Shown one piece after another: positions 53,673 to 62,574 of a stretch of DNA of 64,000 nucleotides. The notes beneath the pieces were generated by a model, which made no database searches, was not told the DNA's origin, and was given only the letters and a program-made list of their open reading frames with translations. The stretch spans positions 277,874 to 341,873 of the forward strand of contig NZ_JACIEF010000003.1 in the NCBI RefSeq assembly GCF_014196715.1, read 5' to 3'. The stretch comes from Pedobacter zeae (GTDB lineage: Bacteria > Bacteroidota > Bacteroidia > Sphingobacteriales > Sphingobacteriaceae). Numbering within the stretch: position 1 is the stretch's first letter; each line of letters begins with the position of its first letter. The position numbers and the translations under genes were made by a program.

Positions 53673-54863
53673 TTAATTCTTCGGATAACTAAAAGGCAAG
53701 CCGCTTAAATACCTGCTGATTTTCCGGTAAGGATAATTACCTGCACCATGATCGGCAAACTGTACAATAATGGTATTTGTTTTCGGATCGACATACAACC
53801 TTTGTCCCAGCATCCCTTCAGCAGCATAATCGCCTTTATCTCCTTCCTGAGGGATCCACCAAAGATAATGATGGGCCGATTTTTGCCATCCCTTTGCTGA
53901 TGCGGGTGTTTCGTTACCAATATTGATCGATTGATTTACCCAGTTTTCTGGGACAACCTGACTCCCGTTGAACCTGCCTTTATTCAAATACAGGCGACCT
54001 ATTTTAGCTAAATCTATTGGGGTTACCTGAAAACGGCTTGCAGTATTTGTTAAACCATTTAGCTGATCCAGGCCCCAGGTTGCATTATATTCGGCCCCGA
54101 CCTGTTTCCAAATATGGGTTTCAAAATACTTGGCTACCGATTTGCCACTTGCTTTTTTCAGAACCCAGCCTAATAAAATCGGATCGATGCTTTTATATAC
54201 CCAAACCGTACCGGGCTTGTTAACCAATTTTACTTTCATTAATTGAGCCTTCATATCATCAGTATAGTAATATTTGGCTTCATCAGAAAAAAACGCTTTT
54301 ACAATCCCGCCCAATGCGTCTTTGAACTCAAGGCCCGATTTCATATCCAGCAGGTTCTTCAGGGTAATCTGCCCGAAAGCCGGATTCGATTTTAGTTCGG
54401 GAACATATTGCGTTACCTTATCATTAAGGCTTTTAATATGACCATCGGCCAATGCCTGGCCTATCATAATGGAAATCATGCTCTTCGCTCCCGAAAATAG
54501 GGTACTCAAAGTGCTATCGCTATAACCCTTATCATACCTTTCGTACAGTACACTATCATTCCTGATCACGATAAAAGCATTAATCTGCCCGTTTTTTAAG
54601 TAGGTCTTTAATGGAATTAACCGGTTATTCCCATCCTGAACATGCAAAGTATCCAAATCATTGCGTGGTTGTGTGGTCCGGATAAAATGAAAAGCCGAAT
54701 CGCTTTTATGTGAAATTTCCTGTGGGAAAATTTTATAGGTTTCGGCATTTGGCGTTCTATATTTTAACACCTTTAAAAGGTATGGCTTCCAGAGAAATAA
54801 GGCAAATAATGATAAAAAGAATGCATAGATCAGCAACAATAATATTTTTTTGAACGTTTTCAT
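53673..54863 (-). CDS. Class C beta-lactamase-like serine hydrolase
   Basis: A 396-residue protein with one N-terminal membrane segment (residues 8-28) and a periplasmic serine-hydrolase domain. The SxxK motif is 'LFSGAKSMISIMIG', followed by the second-motif Tyr in 'VWVYKSIDPILLGW' and 'FADHGAGNY' near the third motif. The rest matches AmpC/EstB-like esterases ('LLDMKSGLEF', 'GRLYLNKGRFNGSQVVPENW'). Such proteins hydrolyse esters or peptidoglycan-related bonds; real beta-lactamase activity should not be assumed. It is next to, but probably not in an operon with, the acyltransferase genes 29 bases away. Confidence 0.88.
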   Translation of the reverse strand: MKTFKKILLLLIYAFFLSLFALFLWKPYLLKVLKYRTPNAETYKIFPQEISHKSDSAFHFIRTTQPRNDLDTLHVQDGNNRLIPLKTYLKNGQINAFIVIRNDSVLYERYDKGYSDSTLSTLFSGAKSMISIMIGQALADGHIKSLNDKVTQYVPELKSNPAFGQITLKNLLDMKSGLEFKDALGGIVKAFFSDEAKYYYTDDMKAQLMKVKLVNKPGTVWVYKSIDPILLGWVLKKASGKSVAKYFETHIWKQVGAEYNATWGLDQLNGLTNTASRFQVTPIDLAKIGRLYLNKGRFNGSQVVPENWVNQSINIGNETPASAKGWQKSAHHYLWWIPQEGDKGDYAAEGMLGQRLYVDPKTNTIIVQFADHGAGNYPYRKISRYLSGLPFSYPKN

Positions 54864-54892
54864 TTACAAGCGTTTATTCACAAATATAAATA

Positions 54893-55807
54893 TTATGCCT
54901 GTTTTAACCTTTCATTTCCATTAAAAGCAACTCCCGTTTTTGGTTTGTATTTCCATCTTTTATGGCTCCACAACCAATATTCCGGTCGCTCCTTAATCAT
55001 CTGTTCCAAAAAACGGGTGTGCAGTTCGGTGATTTCAAATTCAGCGGTTTCAGCAGGGTTTAAACATAATGGAACACAATCTACACTATAAAAACCCCGC
55101 TTAAGTACATTTATCTTAAAATAAAATATCGGTTGACCGGTACGTTTCGCAATTTTTTCAATACCCAACTGAACCGAACTGGGCTGGTGCAAAAAAGTAG
55201 TCCAGTAATGGGATTCATCTTTAGAGGGCGCCTGGTCGTTCCCAAAGCTAAAGATGCTGGGTTTACCTTTGCTGGCCTGTAAAGCACGCATGGTTTGCCG
55301 CATGGCAATGAGCTTATTGCCAAACCTGCTTCTTACTTTTTTAAACCAGTTATCGAATATCGGGTTTGATAAGGGTTTATATATAGGATAATGATCTGCA
55401 ACAAAATTGAGTCCGATGCCCAGGGTGCCCCACTCCCAGTTACCGTAATGGGCCGAACAAATGAGTATGCTTTCACCACGGTTTAAATAAGCCTGAACCT
55501 GTTCTTTATTTTTAAAAACAAAACGCTTCTCTATTTCTTTTCTGGAGATGCTGCTCATCTTAACGATTTCGAATATCAGTGATGCCAGGTAGCGGTAGTA
55601 ACGTTTTTCGATGTGTACAATTTCTTCCAGTGTTTTATCAGGCAGCGCATTCAATAAGTTTTCCCTCACCACTTTCCGCCGGTAGCCAAAAACAAAATAA
55701 AGCAATAAATAAGCGCCATCGGCCAAAATGTATAAAACAGATAGCGGAAACAGAGATAATACGCCTAAAAAAAATATTCCTAAATGGGCAATCCCCTTTT
55801 TAATCAT
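54893..55807 (-). CDS. LpxL/HtrB-type lysophospholipid acyltransferase, copy 1
   Basis: A 304-residue inner-membrane acyltransferase of the LpxL family, which adds secondary acyl chains to lipid A or acylates lysophospholipids. An N-terminal membrane segment (7-30) is followed by the catalytic HxxxxE motif 'LICSAHYGNWEWGTLGIGL' at about 116-134. The second block, 'FSFGNDQAPSKDESHYWT', and the end 'EYWLWSHKRWKYKP' complete the family pattern. A paralog with the same layout follows upstream in the transcript (55894-56820). The pair is separated by 86 bases with no terminator, so they are likely one operon. Confidence 0.92.
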   Translation of the reverse strand: MIKKGIAHLGIFFLGVLSLFPLSVLYILADGAYLLLYFVFGYRRKVVRENLLNALPDKTLEEIVHIEKRYYRYLASLIFEIVKMSSISRKEIEKRFVFKNKEQVQAYLNRGESILICSAHYGNWEWGTLGIGLNFVADHYPIYKPLSNPIFDNWFKKVRSRFGNKLIAMRQTMRALQASKGKPSIFSFGNDQAPSKDESHYWTTFLHQPSSVQLGIEKIAKRTGQPIFYFKINVLKRGFYSVDCVPLCLNPAETAEFEITELHTRFLEQMIKERPEYWLWSHKRWKYKPKTGVAFNGNERLKQA

Positions 55808-55893
55808 ACGATGAGAAGTTGAAATGCTAAATTAAAAAGCAATTCAAAAAGATATGCCACAAAAATGTTAGGTTTTAATTTCCGATAAACGGT

Positions 55894-56820
55894 TTATACT
55901 GTCGCATCCATCATGCTCTGATCTTCGGATACCGCTTCAACACGCTTTGGCGGTCGCTTGTATTTCCACCTGCGGTGACTCCACAACCAATAAGCAGGCG
56001 CGTCTTTGATCATGTCTTCCAAAAAATGGGTATGCAGTTCGGTAATTTCAAACGCAGCGGTTTCAGCCGGATTTAAACAGATGGGCACACAATCTACCTC
56101 GTAATATCCCCTTTTTACAGTGTTAATTTTGAGGTAAAAAACCGGGCGATTGGTTTTTTTTGCAATCTTCTCTACTCCGAGCTGAATCGAGGATTCCTGG
56201 TTTAAAAAAGTTGTCCAATAGGTCGAATCTTCTTTTGATGGCGCCTGGTCGCTTCCGAATGTAAACAGGGTAGCTTCATTTTTACTGGCTTGTATAGCCC
56301 TTAGGGTTTGGCGCATGGATACCATTTGGTTACCAAACCTGCTCCTCATATCCAGAAACCAATTGTCAAAAGCATCGCTGCTCAACGGTTTGTAAATCGG
56401 GTAATGTTTGCCTGAAAATGTTAAACCGATGGCCATACAAACCCATTCGTAATTACCAAAGTGTGCTGAACATAAAATTACACTTTCTTTGTTTTGGAGG
56501 TAGGCTTCAACAAGATCAGCATTCTTAAATACAACCCTTTTACTAAGTTCTTTTTTAGAGATACGCTTCATTTTGATCACCTCTATAAAAAGCGATGCCA
56601 GAAACTGGTAGAATTTTTTCTCGATCGACTTGATTTCAGTTATACTTTTTTCAGGAAAGGCATTAAGCAGGTTTTCTTTAACCACTTTTCTGCGATAGCC
56701 GAAAACATAAAAAATCAGCACATAAAAAGCATCTGCCAATCGGTATAAAATGAATAGCGGTAAAAGAGAGAGTAAATTCAGTAAAACTATACCCGCCTTG
56801 GATAACCCTTTATTAATCAC
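55894..56820 (-). CDS. LpxL/HtrB-type lysophospholipid acyltransferase, copy 2
   Basis: A 308-residue paralog of the downstream gene, with the same membrane anchor and motif order: 'ILCSAHFGNYEWVCMAIGL' (HxxxxE), 'LFTFGSDQAPSKEDSTYWT' and the C-terminal 'AYWLWSHRRWKYKRPPKR'. It has a short basic and acidic tail absent in copy 1. The start codon appears to be GTG (56818-56820). The two proteins remain similar along their whole length, so they arose from a tandem duplication and have since diverged, perhaps in chain-length or position specificity on lipid A. Confidence 0.92.
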   Translation of the reverse strand: MINKGLSKAGIVLLNLLSLLPLFILYRLADAFYVLIFYVFGYRRKVVKENLLNAFPEKSITEIKSIEKKFYQFLASLFIEVIKMKRISKKELSKRVVFKNADLVEAYLQNKESVILCSAHFGNYEWVCMAIGLTFSGKHYPIYKPLSSDAFDNWFLDMRSRFGNQMVSMRQTLRAIQASKNEATLFTFGSDQAPSKEDSTYWTTFLNQESSIQLGVEKIAKKTNRPVFYLKINTVKRGYYEVDCVPICLNPAETAAFEITELHTHFLEDMIKDAPAYWLWSHRRWKYKRPPKRVEAVSEDQSMMDATV

Positions 56821-56920
56821 TAAATTATAATGTTTGGTATAATGGGCAAAGGTACAGTTGAATCAACGATCAATTGCCACAAAATTGTTTTTTTATTAAA
56901 ACACTTATCGCTTAAACGCA

Positions 56921-56947
56921 AAAAAGCTCCGATTTATATCGGAGCTT
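56921..56947 (-). terminator. Intrinsic terminator of typA
   Basis: AAGCTCCGAT faces ATCGGAGCTT around a short loop; on the minus strand it lies about 25 bases after the typA stop and runs into a T tract. Confidence 0.9.
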
Positions 56948-56970
56948 GATTATTTATTTATGTTAAGGGC

Positions 56971-58776
56971 TTAAGCGAATTGCTTTCCTTTAACTTTACG
57001 TTCCTGCTCTGTTAAGAAGATTTTACGTAAACGCATACTTACCGGTGTAACCTCGATATACTCATCGGCCTGGATGTACTCCATCGCCTCTTCTAAAGAG
57101 AATTTAATGGCCGGTGCAATACGCACGTTGTCATCGCTTCCTGATGCACGCATGTTGGTTAAAGCTTTACCTTTTACGATGTTGATCACTAAATCATTAT
57201 CGCGGATGTGCTCTCCCAAAATTTGTCCTTCGTAAATATCAACTCCCGGATCAACGAAGAAACGGCCTCTATCCTGTAATTTATCGATCGAATATGCGGT
57301 AGTAGTACCTTTATCCATTGAGATCAACACACCATTTAAACGGCCAGGGATGGTTCCTTTCCAAGGCTCGTAAGCTTTGAAACGGTGTGCCATAATTGCC
57401 TCACCGGCTGTAGCGGTTAAAACGTTGTTACGTAAACCGATAATACCACGTGATGGGATCTCGAACTCTAAGTGCTGTAAATCGCCTTTTGGTTCCATAA
57501 TCAATAACTCACCTTTACGCTGCGTTACCAATTCGATTACTTTACCAGAAACTTCTGCTGGTACATCTACAATTAAAGTTTCAACCGGCTCGTGTTTTTT
57601 ACCATCGATTTCTTTAACGATAACCTGTGGCTGACCAACCTGCAATTCATAACCTTCACGACGCATGGTTTCAATCAATACAGATAAGTGAAGGATACCA
57701 CGACCATATACCAACCACGAATCAGCCCCCTGGGTTTCAACAACTTTCAATGCCAGGTTTTTTTCCATCTCTTTAATCAAACGATCTTTGATCCGCTGAG
57801 AGGTTACCAGTTTACCTTCTTTACCGAAGAAAGGAGAGTTATTGATGGTAAACAACATGTTCATTGTTGGCTCATCGATACTGATTACCGGTAATTGTTC
57901 CGGTGCTTCAAAATCAGCAATAGTATCACCAATTTCAAAACCATCAATACCTACCACAGCACAGATATCGCCAGAGCTTACTTCTGTAGCTTTTACTTTT
58001 CCTAAACCTTCGAAAGTATAAAGTTCTTTTACTCTTGATTTTACAATTTTGCCATCGCGTTTAATTAAAGTAACCGGTTGGTTTTCTTTAATTGTACCAC
58101 GGTGAACACGGCCAATTGCAATACGACCTACGAAAGAAGAATAATCCAACGAGGTAATCTGCATTTGTAAGGTACCTTCGTTCATTGGTGCTGGAGGGAT
58201 ATTCGCCACAACCGCATCCAATAACGGGAAAATATCTGTTGTAGGAACCTTCCAGTCGGTACTCATCCATCCTTGTTTTGATGAGCCATAAATAACAGGA
58301 AAATCCAATTGCTCTTCTGTAGCCTCAAGGTTGAAGAATAATTCGAAAATCTGCTCATAAACCTCTTCAGGACGGCAGTTTTCTTTGTCTACTTTGTTTA
58401 CCACCACAATTGGTTTTAAACCCAGTGCCAAAGCTTTTTGCGTTACAAAACGCGTTTGAGGCATTGCTCCTTCAAAAGCATCACAAAGCAAAAGTACACC
58501 ATCGGCCATTTTTAAAACACGCTCAACCTCACCACCAAAATCCGCGTGACCAGGAGTATCGATGATATTGATTTTTACATCTTTATATCTCACCGAAACG
58601 TTTTTAGATACGATAGTGATACCACGTTCGCGCTCTAAATCGTTGTTATCCAATATCAATTCTCCTGTTTGTTCGTTGTCACGAAAAATAGAACAAGAGT
58701 GTAAAATCTTATCAACCAAGGTAGTTTTTCCGTGGTCAACGTGTGCTATAATAGCTATATTTCTAATCTTTTGCAT
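56971..58776 (-). CDS. typA: Translational GTPase TypA/BipA
   Basis: TypA/BipA is a ribosome-binding GTPase of the EF-G group, involved in 50S assembly and growth under stress. The 601-residue protein has the complete set: G1 'AHVDHGKTTLVDKIL' (about 11-25), G2 'ERGITIV', G3 'DTPGHADFGGE' (about 73-83), G4 'VVNKVDKENC', then domains II and III and the family-specific C-terminal region 'GSDDNVRIAPAIKFSLEEAM'. Length is normal. The start is the ATG at 58774-58776. The leader carries a TATCTTTG element and a GC-rich palindrome. Confidence 0.97.
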   Translation of the reverse strand: MQKIRNIAIIAHVDHGKTTLVDKILHSCSIFRDNEQTGELILDNNDLERERGITIVSKNVSVRYKDVKINIIDTPGHADFGGEVERVLKMADGVLLLCDAFEGAMPQTRFVTQKALALGLKPIVVVNKVDKENCRPEEVYEQIFELFFNLEATEEQLDFPVIYGSSKQGWMSTDWKVPTTDIFPLLDAVVANIPPAPMNEGTLQMQITSLDYSSFVGRIAIGRVHRGTIKENQPVTLIKRDGKIVKSRVKELYTFEGLGKVKATEVSSGDICAVVGIDGFEIGDTIADFEAPEQLPVISIDEPTMNMLFTINNSPFFGKEGKLVTSQRIKDRLIKEMEKNLALKVVETQGADSWLVYGRGILHLSVLIETMRREGYELQVGQPQVIVKEIDGKKHEPVETLIVDVPAEVSGKVIELVTQRKGELLIMEPKGDLQHLEFEIPSRGIIGLRNNVLTATAGEAIMAHRFKAYEPWKGTIPGRLNGVLISMDKGTTTAYSIDKLQDRGRFFVDPGVDIYEGQILGEHIRDNDLVINIVKGKALTNMRASGSDDNVRIAPAIKFSLEEAMEYIQADEYIEVTPVSMRLRKIFLTEQERKVKGKQFA

Positions 58777-58780
58777 AAAA

Positions 58781-58806
58781 TGCGCCTCAAATTTGGCGCA
58801 AAGATA
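58781..58806 (-). promoter_or_regulatory. typA -7 element and overlapping palindrome
   Basis: On the minus strand TATCTTTG (58799-58806) is followed directly by TGCGCCAAATTTGAGGCGCA (58781-58800), a perfect 6-bp GC-rich stem that ends 4 bases before the ATG. Because the palindrome overlaps the expected transcription start, it is more likely an operator than an RNA hairpin. Confidence 0.4.
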
Positions 58807-58967
58807 GTGTTTTGAAATGGATTTTCTACTATATGGCCTACTATTTAATGCGATGATAATGTTGCAATTGTCTCTTTTTCAAACATAAACGCAAACAGTT
58901 GTTTTCTTTGCAAAAGAAAGACTCCTAAAAAATAGAATTTGTAACTTGCCAGCCATAACCCTTAAGT

Positions 58968-59339
58968 ATGAAGGCTACAATGAAAATAGAGACACACACA
59001 GTAAACAATATCAACATTGCCGAAATTATTTCGGAAGAAATGATCATCAATAATGCTGAAGATGGGCTGGACCTCTTGGGAAATCTATATTACCAGGGCT
59101 TTGATAAAATCATTATCGACAAGAAAAATATCACACCAGATTTCTTCGACCTGAAAAACGGGATAGCAGGTGAAATACTTCAAAAATTTTCGAATTACCG
59201 TGTAAGCCTGGCTATTGTGGGTGATTTTAGCGCATACCAAAGCAAGAGCATTAAAGATTTTATTTACGAAAGCAATAATGGCAAGCATATTAATTTCCTG
59301 GCATCAACAGCCGGAGCATTGCAGCGTTTTGCCGGTTAA
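58968..59339 (+). CDS. DUF4180 protein
   Basis: A 123-residue cytoplasmic protein consisting of the DUF4180 domain. The recognisable core is 'DFFDLKNGIAGEILQKFSNY' followed by 'RVSLAIVGDFSAYQSKSIKD' and 'FIYESNNGKHINFLAS'. The family is widespread, sometimes next to regulators, and of unknown function. The ATG at 58968 is the first; a second ATG 4 codons later (58980) is an equally good start. It is a single gene between typA and a repeat. Confidence 0.87.
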   Translation: MKATMKIETHTVNNINIAEIISEEMIINNAEDGLDLLGNLYYQGFDKIIIDKKNITPDFFDLKNGIAGEILQKFSNYRVSLAIVGDFSAYQSKSIKDFIYESNNGKHINFLASTAGALQRFAG

Positions 59340-59362
59340 GCCATTTGCCCGCGAACTTTGCA

Positions 59363-59451
59363 ACATTGAGCTTGCCTGTACTGAGCCTGGCGCAGTATCG
59401 AAATACTTTAAGCGGTGTTAGAATACGTCTTCGACAAGCCCAGGATTGACA
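59363..59451. repeat. AAGCTCAAT/TTCGACAAGC-type degenerate repeat
   Basis: ACATTGAGCTTGCCTGTACTGAGCCTGGCGCAGTATCGAAAT is the reverse-complement relative of the unit at 21809-21850, and TCTTCGACAAGCCCAGGATTGACA (59428-59451) is a further arm facing the other way. The whole lies between convergent genes. Confidence 0.6.
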
Positions 59452-59471
59452 ATTTTATCTAAGATATACAT

Positions 59472-59924
59472 TCAAATACCTGCATTTAACCAGTCCTGAT
59501 AAGAAATTACCCCTAAATCTGGTTTAGCCTCACCATCTAAAATCGCGATGAATTCGAGTGCATGCCCATCAGGATCGTTAAAATAAATGGCTACTGCAGG
59601 CATCCAGGCAAATACCATTGGTGCGGCATCATCGCTTTTTAAGAAATTATAGGGCTTCAGGTGATGTTGTGTTAAAAAACTAACTGATTTATCGAGCACA
59701 TCAGCTACCTCACACCTGAATGCAAAATGCCTGATATCGATTTCATCTTTTGGCTTTTCCCAAATCCCCAGCATGGCTTCCTGCGGTTTGCCAATCCAGA
59801 AAAATGCAATCCTGCGTTCTTCTTCATAATGGCATTGGGTTAAACCCAAAATATTGCTGTAAAAATCTATTGATCTTTCCAGATCCGTTACGTAAATATG
59901 TGTTTCAAATAGTCCCTTTATCAT
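59472..59924 (-). CDS. VOC-superfamily (glyoxalase/dioxygenase-like) protein
   Basis: A 150-residue protein with the paired beta-alpha-beta-beta-beta modules of the vicinal oxygen chelate fold. The metal ligands appear to be His9 in 'FETHIYVTDLERSID', a middle His in 'EIDIRHFAFRCEV', and Glu in 'FNDPDGHALEFIAIL'. Members include glyoxalases, fosfomycin-resistance proteins and ring-cleaving dioxygenases; the sequence is not specific enough to choose. It is a single gene ending next to a repeat. Confidence 0.9.
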   Translation of the reverse strand: MIKGLFETHIYVTDLERSIDFYSNILGLTQCHYEEERRIAFFWIGKPQEAMLGIWEKPKDEIDIRHFAFRCEVADVLDKSVSFLTQHHLKPYNFLKSDDAAPMVFAWMPAVAIYFNDPDGHALEFIAILDGEAKPDLGVISYQDWLNAGI

Positions 59925-60061
59925 ATTGTAAAATTAAGGAGAAGTAACAGACTCAAAAAATCATGTTTTTCGATGCCGGTATCAACAAAATCAATATTAG
60001 GCGTTTGGGTTACCAAAAACATTCATTTTGTATTAAATTAAAGATAAATAACCAGGATAGC

Positions 60062-60748
60062 ATGAATAAACGGTTTTTAAAATACGCAAGTAAGTTTTGT
60101 ACTGTTTTTATCCTTTTGATCGGAGTTTATTTCCTCACCGCTTTTTTCGCCTCACGTATAACCGTAAACCCCAACCCTACAAATCCAAAAGAAATTGCGA
60201 TTTACATTATGACGAATGGTGTACACACGGATATTGTAGTACCTGCAGTTACCGCACAGGTAAACTGGACGAAAGAAATCCGTTATCAAAACACTTTAGC
60301 GGCCGATAGTACCTATCGATACCTGGCCATGGGCTGGGGTGATAAAAAATTCTACCTCGAAACACCCGAATTTTCTGACCTGAAACTTAGCAATGGTTTG
60401 AGGGCAATTTCCGGATTAAGCGCATCAGCCATGCACACTACTTATTACCAAAATATACAGGAAGATACGCGTTGTAAAAAAATTATGATCAGTAAAGCAC
60501 AATACCAACAGCTGATCCATTACATCTTAAATAGTTTTAAAAAAAATAAAGAAGGGCATCTGATCAAGGTCAAATCGAACGTTCACTATGATATAGGCGA
60601 TGCTTTTTATGAAGCTAAGGGCAGTTACAGTATTTTTAAAACCTGCAATACCTGGGCAAATGCCGCACTAAAGGCTTGCGGGCAAAGAAGCTGCCTGTGG
60701 ACGATATTTGACACCGGTATTTTTTTGAAGTATTCACTTCGCAAATAA
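60062..60748 (+). CDS. DUF2459 (TIGR02117) family protein
   Basis: I use the ATG at 60062, which opens 'NKRFLKYASKF' and a membrane segment (about 12-33); the frame is open 33 codons further up but without protein character. The 229-residue protein has the family's 'IYIMTNGVHTDIVVPA', 'YLAMGWGDKKFYLETPEFSD' and the C-terminal 'FKTCNTWANAALKACG' with a conserved Cys, reminiscent of a papain/NlpC-like active site together with the early His. This would place a putative cysteine hydrolase or transferase on the outer face of the inner membrane. The family has no confirmed reaction. Confidence 0.88.
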   Translation: MNKRFLKYASKFCTVFILLIGVYFLTAFFASRITVNPNPTNPKEIAIYIMTNGVHTDIVVPAVTAQVNWTKEIRYQNTLAADSTYRYLAMGWGDKKFYLETPEFSDLKLSNGLRAISGLSASAMHTTYYQNIQEDTRCKKIMISKAQYQQLIHYILNSFKKNKEGHLIKVKSNVHYDIGDAFYEAKGSYSIFKTCNTWANAALKACGQRSCLWTIFDTGIFLKYSLRK

Positions 60749-60767
60749 AGGTTAAGTTAGGTGAGTC

Positions 60768-61580
60768 TTATACCTCAAATGCCCAATCCAAAAAAGCCGG
60801 CATTACACTTTCCCAGGTGGGTACATCGTGTTTACCGCCAACTTTTTCATAGTAAAAAACATTGGCAGGCCTTTTATATCCTTTATCCAGGAGGATTTTT
60901 ACAATATCAATCGTATCGTCGATCGAATCGATGATCATGTTTTTATTCCGGTCGGCCTTTTCATCTTCCGTTCCGGTCATTAACCAAAACCTCATATCAG
61001 GTTTGGTAGCGGAATTTTCAATTTTCGCGTGCATAATCCGGTCGGCATCAGTATATCCCTCGTTCAAATCTTTTTTCCTCCACCAAAATGCTCCGGAGAA
61101 AACACCAACCACATCAAAAACCGAAGGATTGTTCCAGGCAATATCGAAAGCAGACAAACCACCTAAAGAAAAGCCGGCAAAACCTACTTTGCCCGAAACC
61201 GGCATCGCGATTTTCTTTTTCACAAAAGGCAGCAATTCTTTGATAACAAAATCGTTGTAAGCCTGCGCTTTGGCACCGCGGCCCTTAAAATCGGGCACGC
61301 CGGCAACACCATATTCCATTAACCGGTCTTCTGATGCTTTAATGGCCACAACCACCAATCTGTGGTTTCTTTTACCATGATGCGCATCTTCCAAAATCCG
61401 GCTAAAATGCATTTTGGCTACATCCTGGCCATCGTTCAACAGTAAAAGCTCTATTTTTTCGTTTCCTAAAATACCATCGGGTGTGTAAATATCTATTTCT
61501 ACCTCGTGCTTTAAATAAGCAGAAGGTATTTTAAAGCTACTGGTATTAACTTTTACCGATAAAATTGTGGTGTATATCAT
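60768..61580 (-). CDS. Alpha/beta-hydrolase esterase (Fes/EstD-like)
   Basis: A 270-residue hydrolase of the 'putative esterase' family, with the ATG at 61578-61580 (a TTG two codons upstream is possible). The nucleophile elbow is 'VGFAGFSLGGLSAFDIAWN' (Gly-Phe-Ser-Leu-Gly), with the oxyanion region 'IELLLLNDGQDVAKMHF', a late Asp in 'RFWLMTGTEDEKADRN' and the catalytic His in 'GGKHDVPTWESVMPAFL'. There is no signal peptide. It is convergent with the DUF2459 gene and divergent from the second esterase gene, which begins the amidoligase group. Confidence 0.9.
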   Translation of the reverse strand: MIYTTILSVKVNTSSFKIPSAYLKHEVEIDIYTPDGILGNEKIELLLLNDGQDVAKMHFSRILEDAHHGKRNHRLVVVAIKASEDRLMEYGVAGVPDFKGRGAKAQAYNDFVIKELLPFVKKKIAMPVSGKVGFAGFSLGGLSAFDIAWNNPSVFDVVGVFSGAFWWRKKDLNEGYTDADRIMHAKIENSATKPDMRFWLMTGTEDEKADRNKNMIIDSIDDTIDIVKILLDKGYKRPANVFYYEKVGGKHDVPTWESVMPAFLDWAFEV

Positions 61581-61763
61581 AATCAAAATCCCCTATCACA
61601 TGGCTATCGCCTCAGAATGAGGCTGCAAAGGTACAAATCTCCATAAACTATTAATTACCATAGGTTAATTTTTACGATTACACTTTTAATTTGCTTCATT
61701 TTACTGCTCCAACTATTCTTTTTGTAGATTTTAATTTATACCTTAAATCATTCAATTTTTATT

Positions 61764-62471
61764 ATGGTTAAAGAAGAACATAAGAAATGGTACAGCCCTA
61801 ATTTAAGTGGCGAAATCGACATGCTCATCTTTGGTCACGGTGGTATTCCTATCCTACTGTTCCCCACAAGCATGGGGCGATATTTTGAAAATAAGGATTT
61901 CAGGCTGATCGATTCTGTTGAAGGATTCATCAATGAAGGGAAAATCAAAATCTATTGCCCTGATGGCGTTGATAAATTGAGCTGGTACAACAAAAATATC
62001 CATCCTGCCGACCGGGTGAAGAACCACATCTGGTACGATAAGTATTTATTGGAAGAAGTTGCGCCTTTGGCAAGGCACGAAACCGGGCACAGCAAAATTA
62101 TCACTGCAGGCTGCAGTTTTGGAGGTTACCATGCGGCAAACTTTGCTTTCAGGCACCCCTGGCTGGTGAGCCACATGTTCAGTATGAGCGGGGCTTTTGA
62201 TATTTCAGGGCAACTGGATGGTTTCTACAATGACGATGTTTATTTTAACAATCCTGTTGATTATCTTTTGAATAACAGCAACCCCGAACTGCATTACATG
62301 AAAATTGTGCTGGGCACTACCGACCGCGATATGTGCCGGCCTGATAACGAACGATTATCCGGCATCTTAAGGCAGAAAGGAATCGATCATTGGTTGGATA
62401 TCAGGCAAAATGCCGATCACGACTGGCCGATCTGGAGGGAAATGTTCCCGAATTATATTGCACAACTTTAG
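61764..62471 (+). CDS. Putative esterase of the amidoligase gene group
   Basis: A 235-residue alpha/beta-hydrolase without signal peptide. The nucleophile elbow is 'ITAGCSFGGYHAANFAFRHP' (Gly-Cys-Ser-Phe-Gly), the acid is probably in 'LGTTDRDMCRPDNERLS', and the His is in 'NADHDWPIWREMFPNY'. Related proteins in Bacteroidota occur next to ATP-grasp and carboxylate-amine ligase genes. The ATP-grasp gene starts 103 bases downstream on the same strand, so co-transcription is likely. It could cleave or transfer the ester or amide made by the two ligases; that is inference from position. Confidence 0.88.
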   Translation: MVKEEHKKWYSPNLSGEIDMLIFGHGGIPILLFPTSMGRYFENKDFRLIDSVEGFINEGKIKIYCPDGVDKLSWYNKNIHPADRVKNHIWYDKYLLEEVAPLARHETGHSKIITAGCSFGGYHAANFAFRHPWLVSHMFSMSGAFDISGQLDGFYNDDVYFNNPVDYLLNNSNPELHYMKIVLGTTDRDMCRPDNERLSGILRQKGIDHWLDIRQNADHDWPIWREMFPNYIAQL

Positions 62472-62504
62472 TTTGGCCTCCTGGCCGATTTAGGCTACGA
62501 CGGT

Positions 62505-62542
62505 CCAAACAATTAACCGATTAAGCAGTTAAACCATTAACC
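62505..62542. repeat. AATTAACC phrase array before the ATP-grasp gene
   Basis: CAAACAATTAACCGATTAAGCAGTTAAACCATTAACC: four degenerate copies of an AATTAACC phrase about 30 bases before the ATP-grasp start. It resembles the arrays at 8917 and 45430. Confidence 0.5.
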
Positions 62543-62574
62543 ATTTTGGTCAAAAATTAAACTTAATTATACCG

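Noticed and set aside
59963-60061. Upstream extension of the DUF2459 protein
   Set aside because: The frame is open for 33 codons before the ATG at 60062, but the membrane segment and family alignment begin after that ATG.
60862-61260. Antisense frame inside the first esterase gene
   Set aside because: The esterase has a full catalytic set; the antisense frame has no domain.
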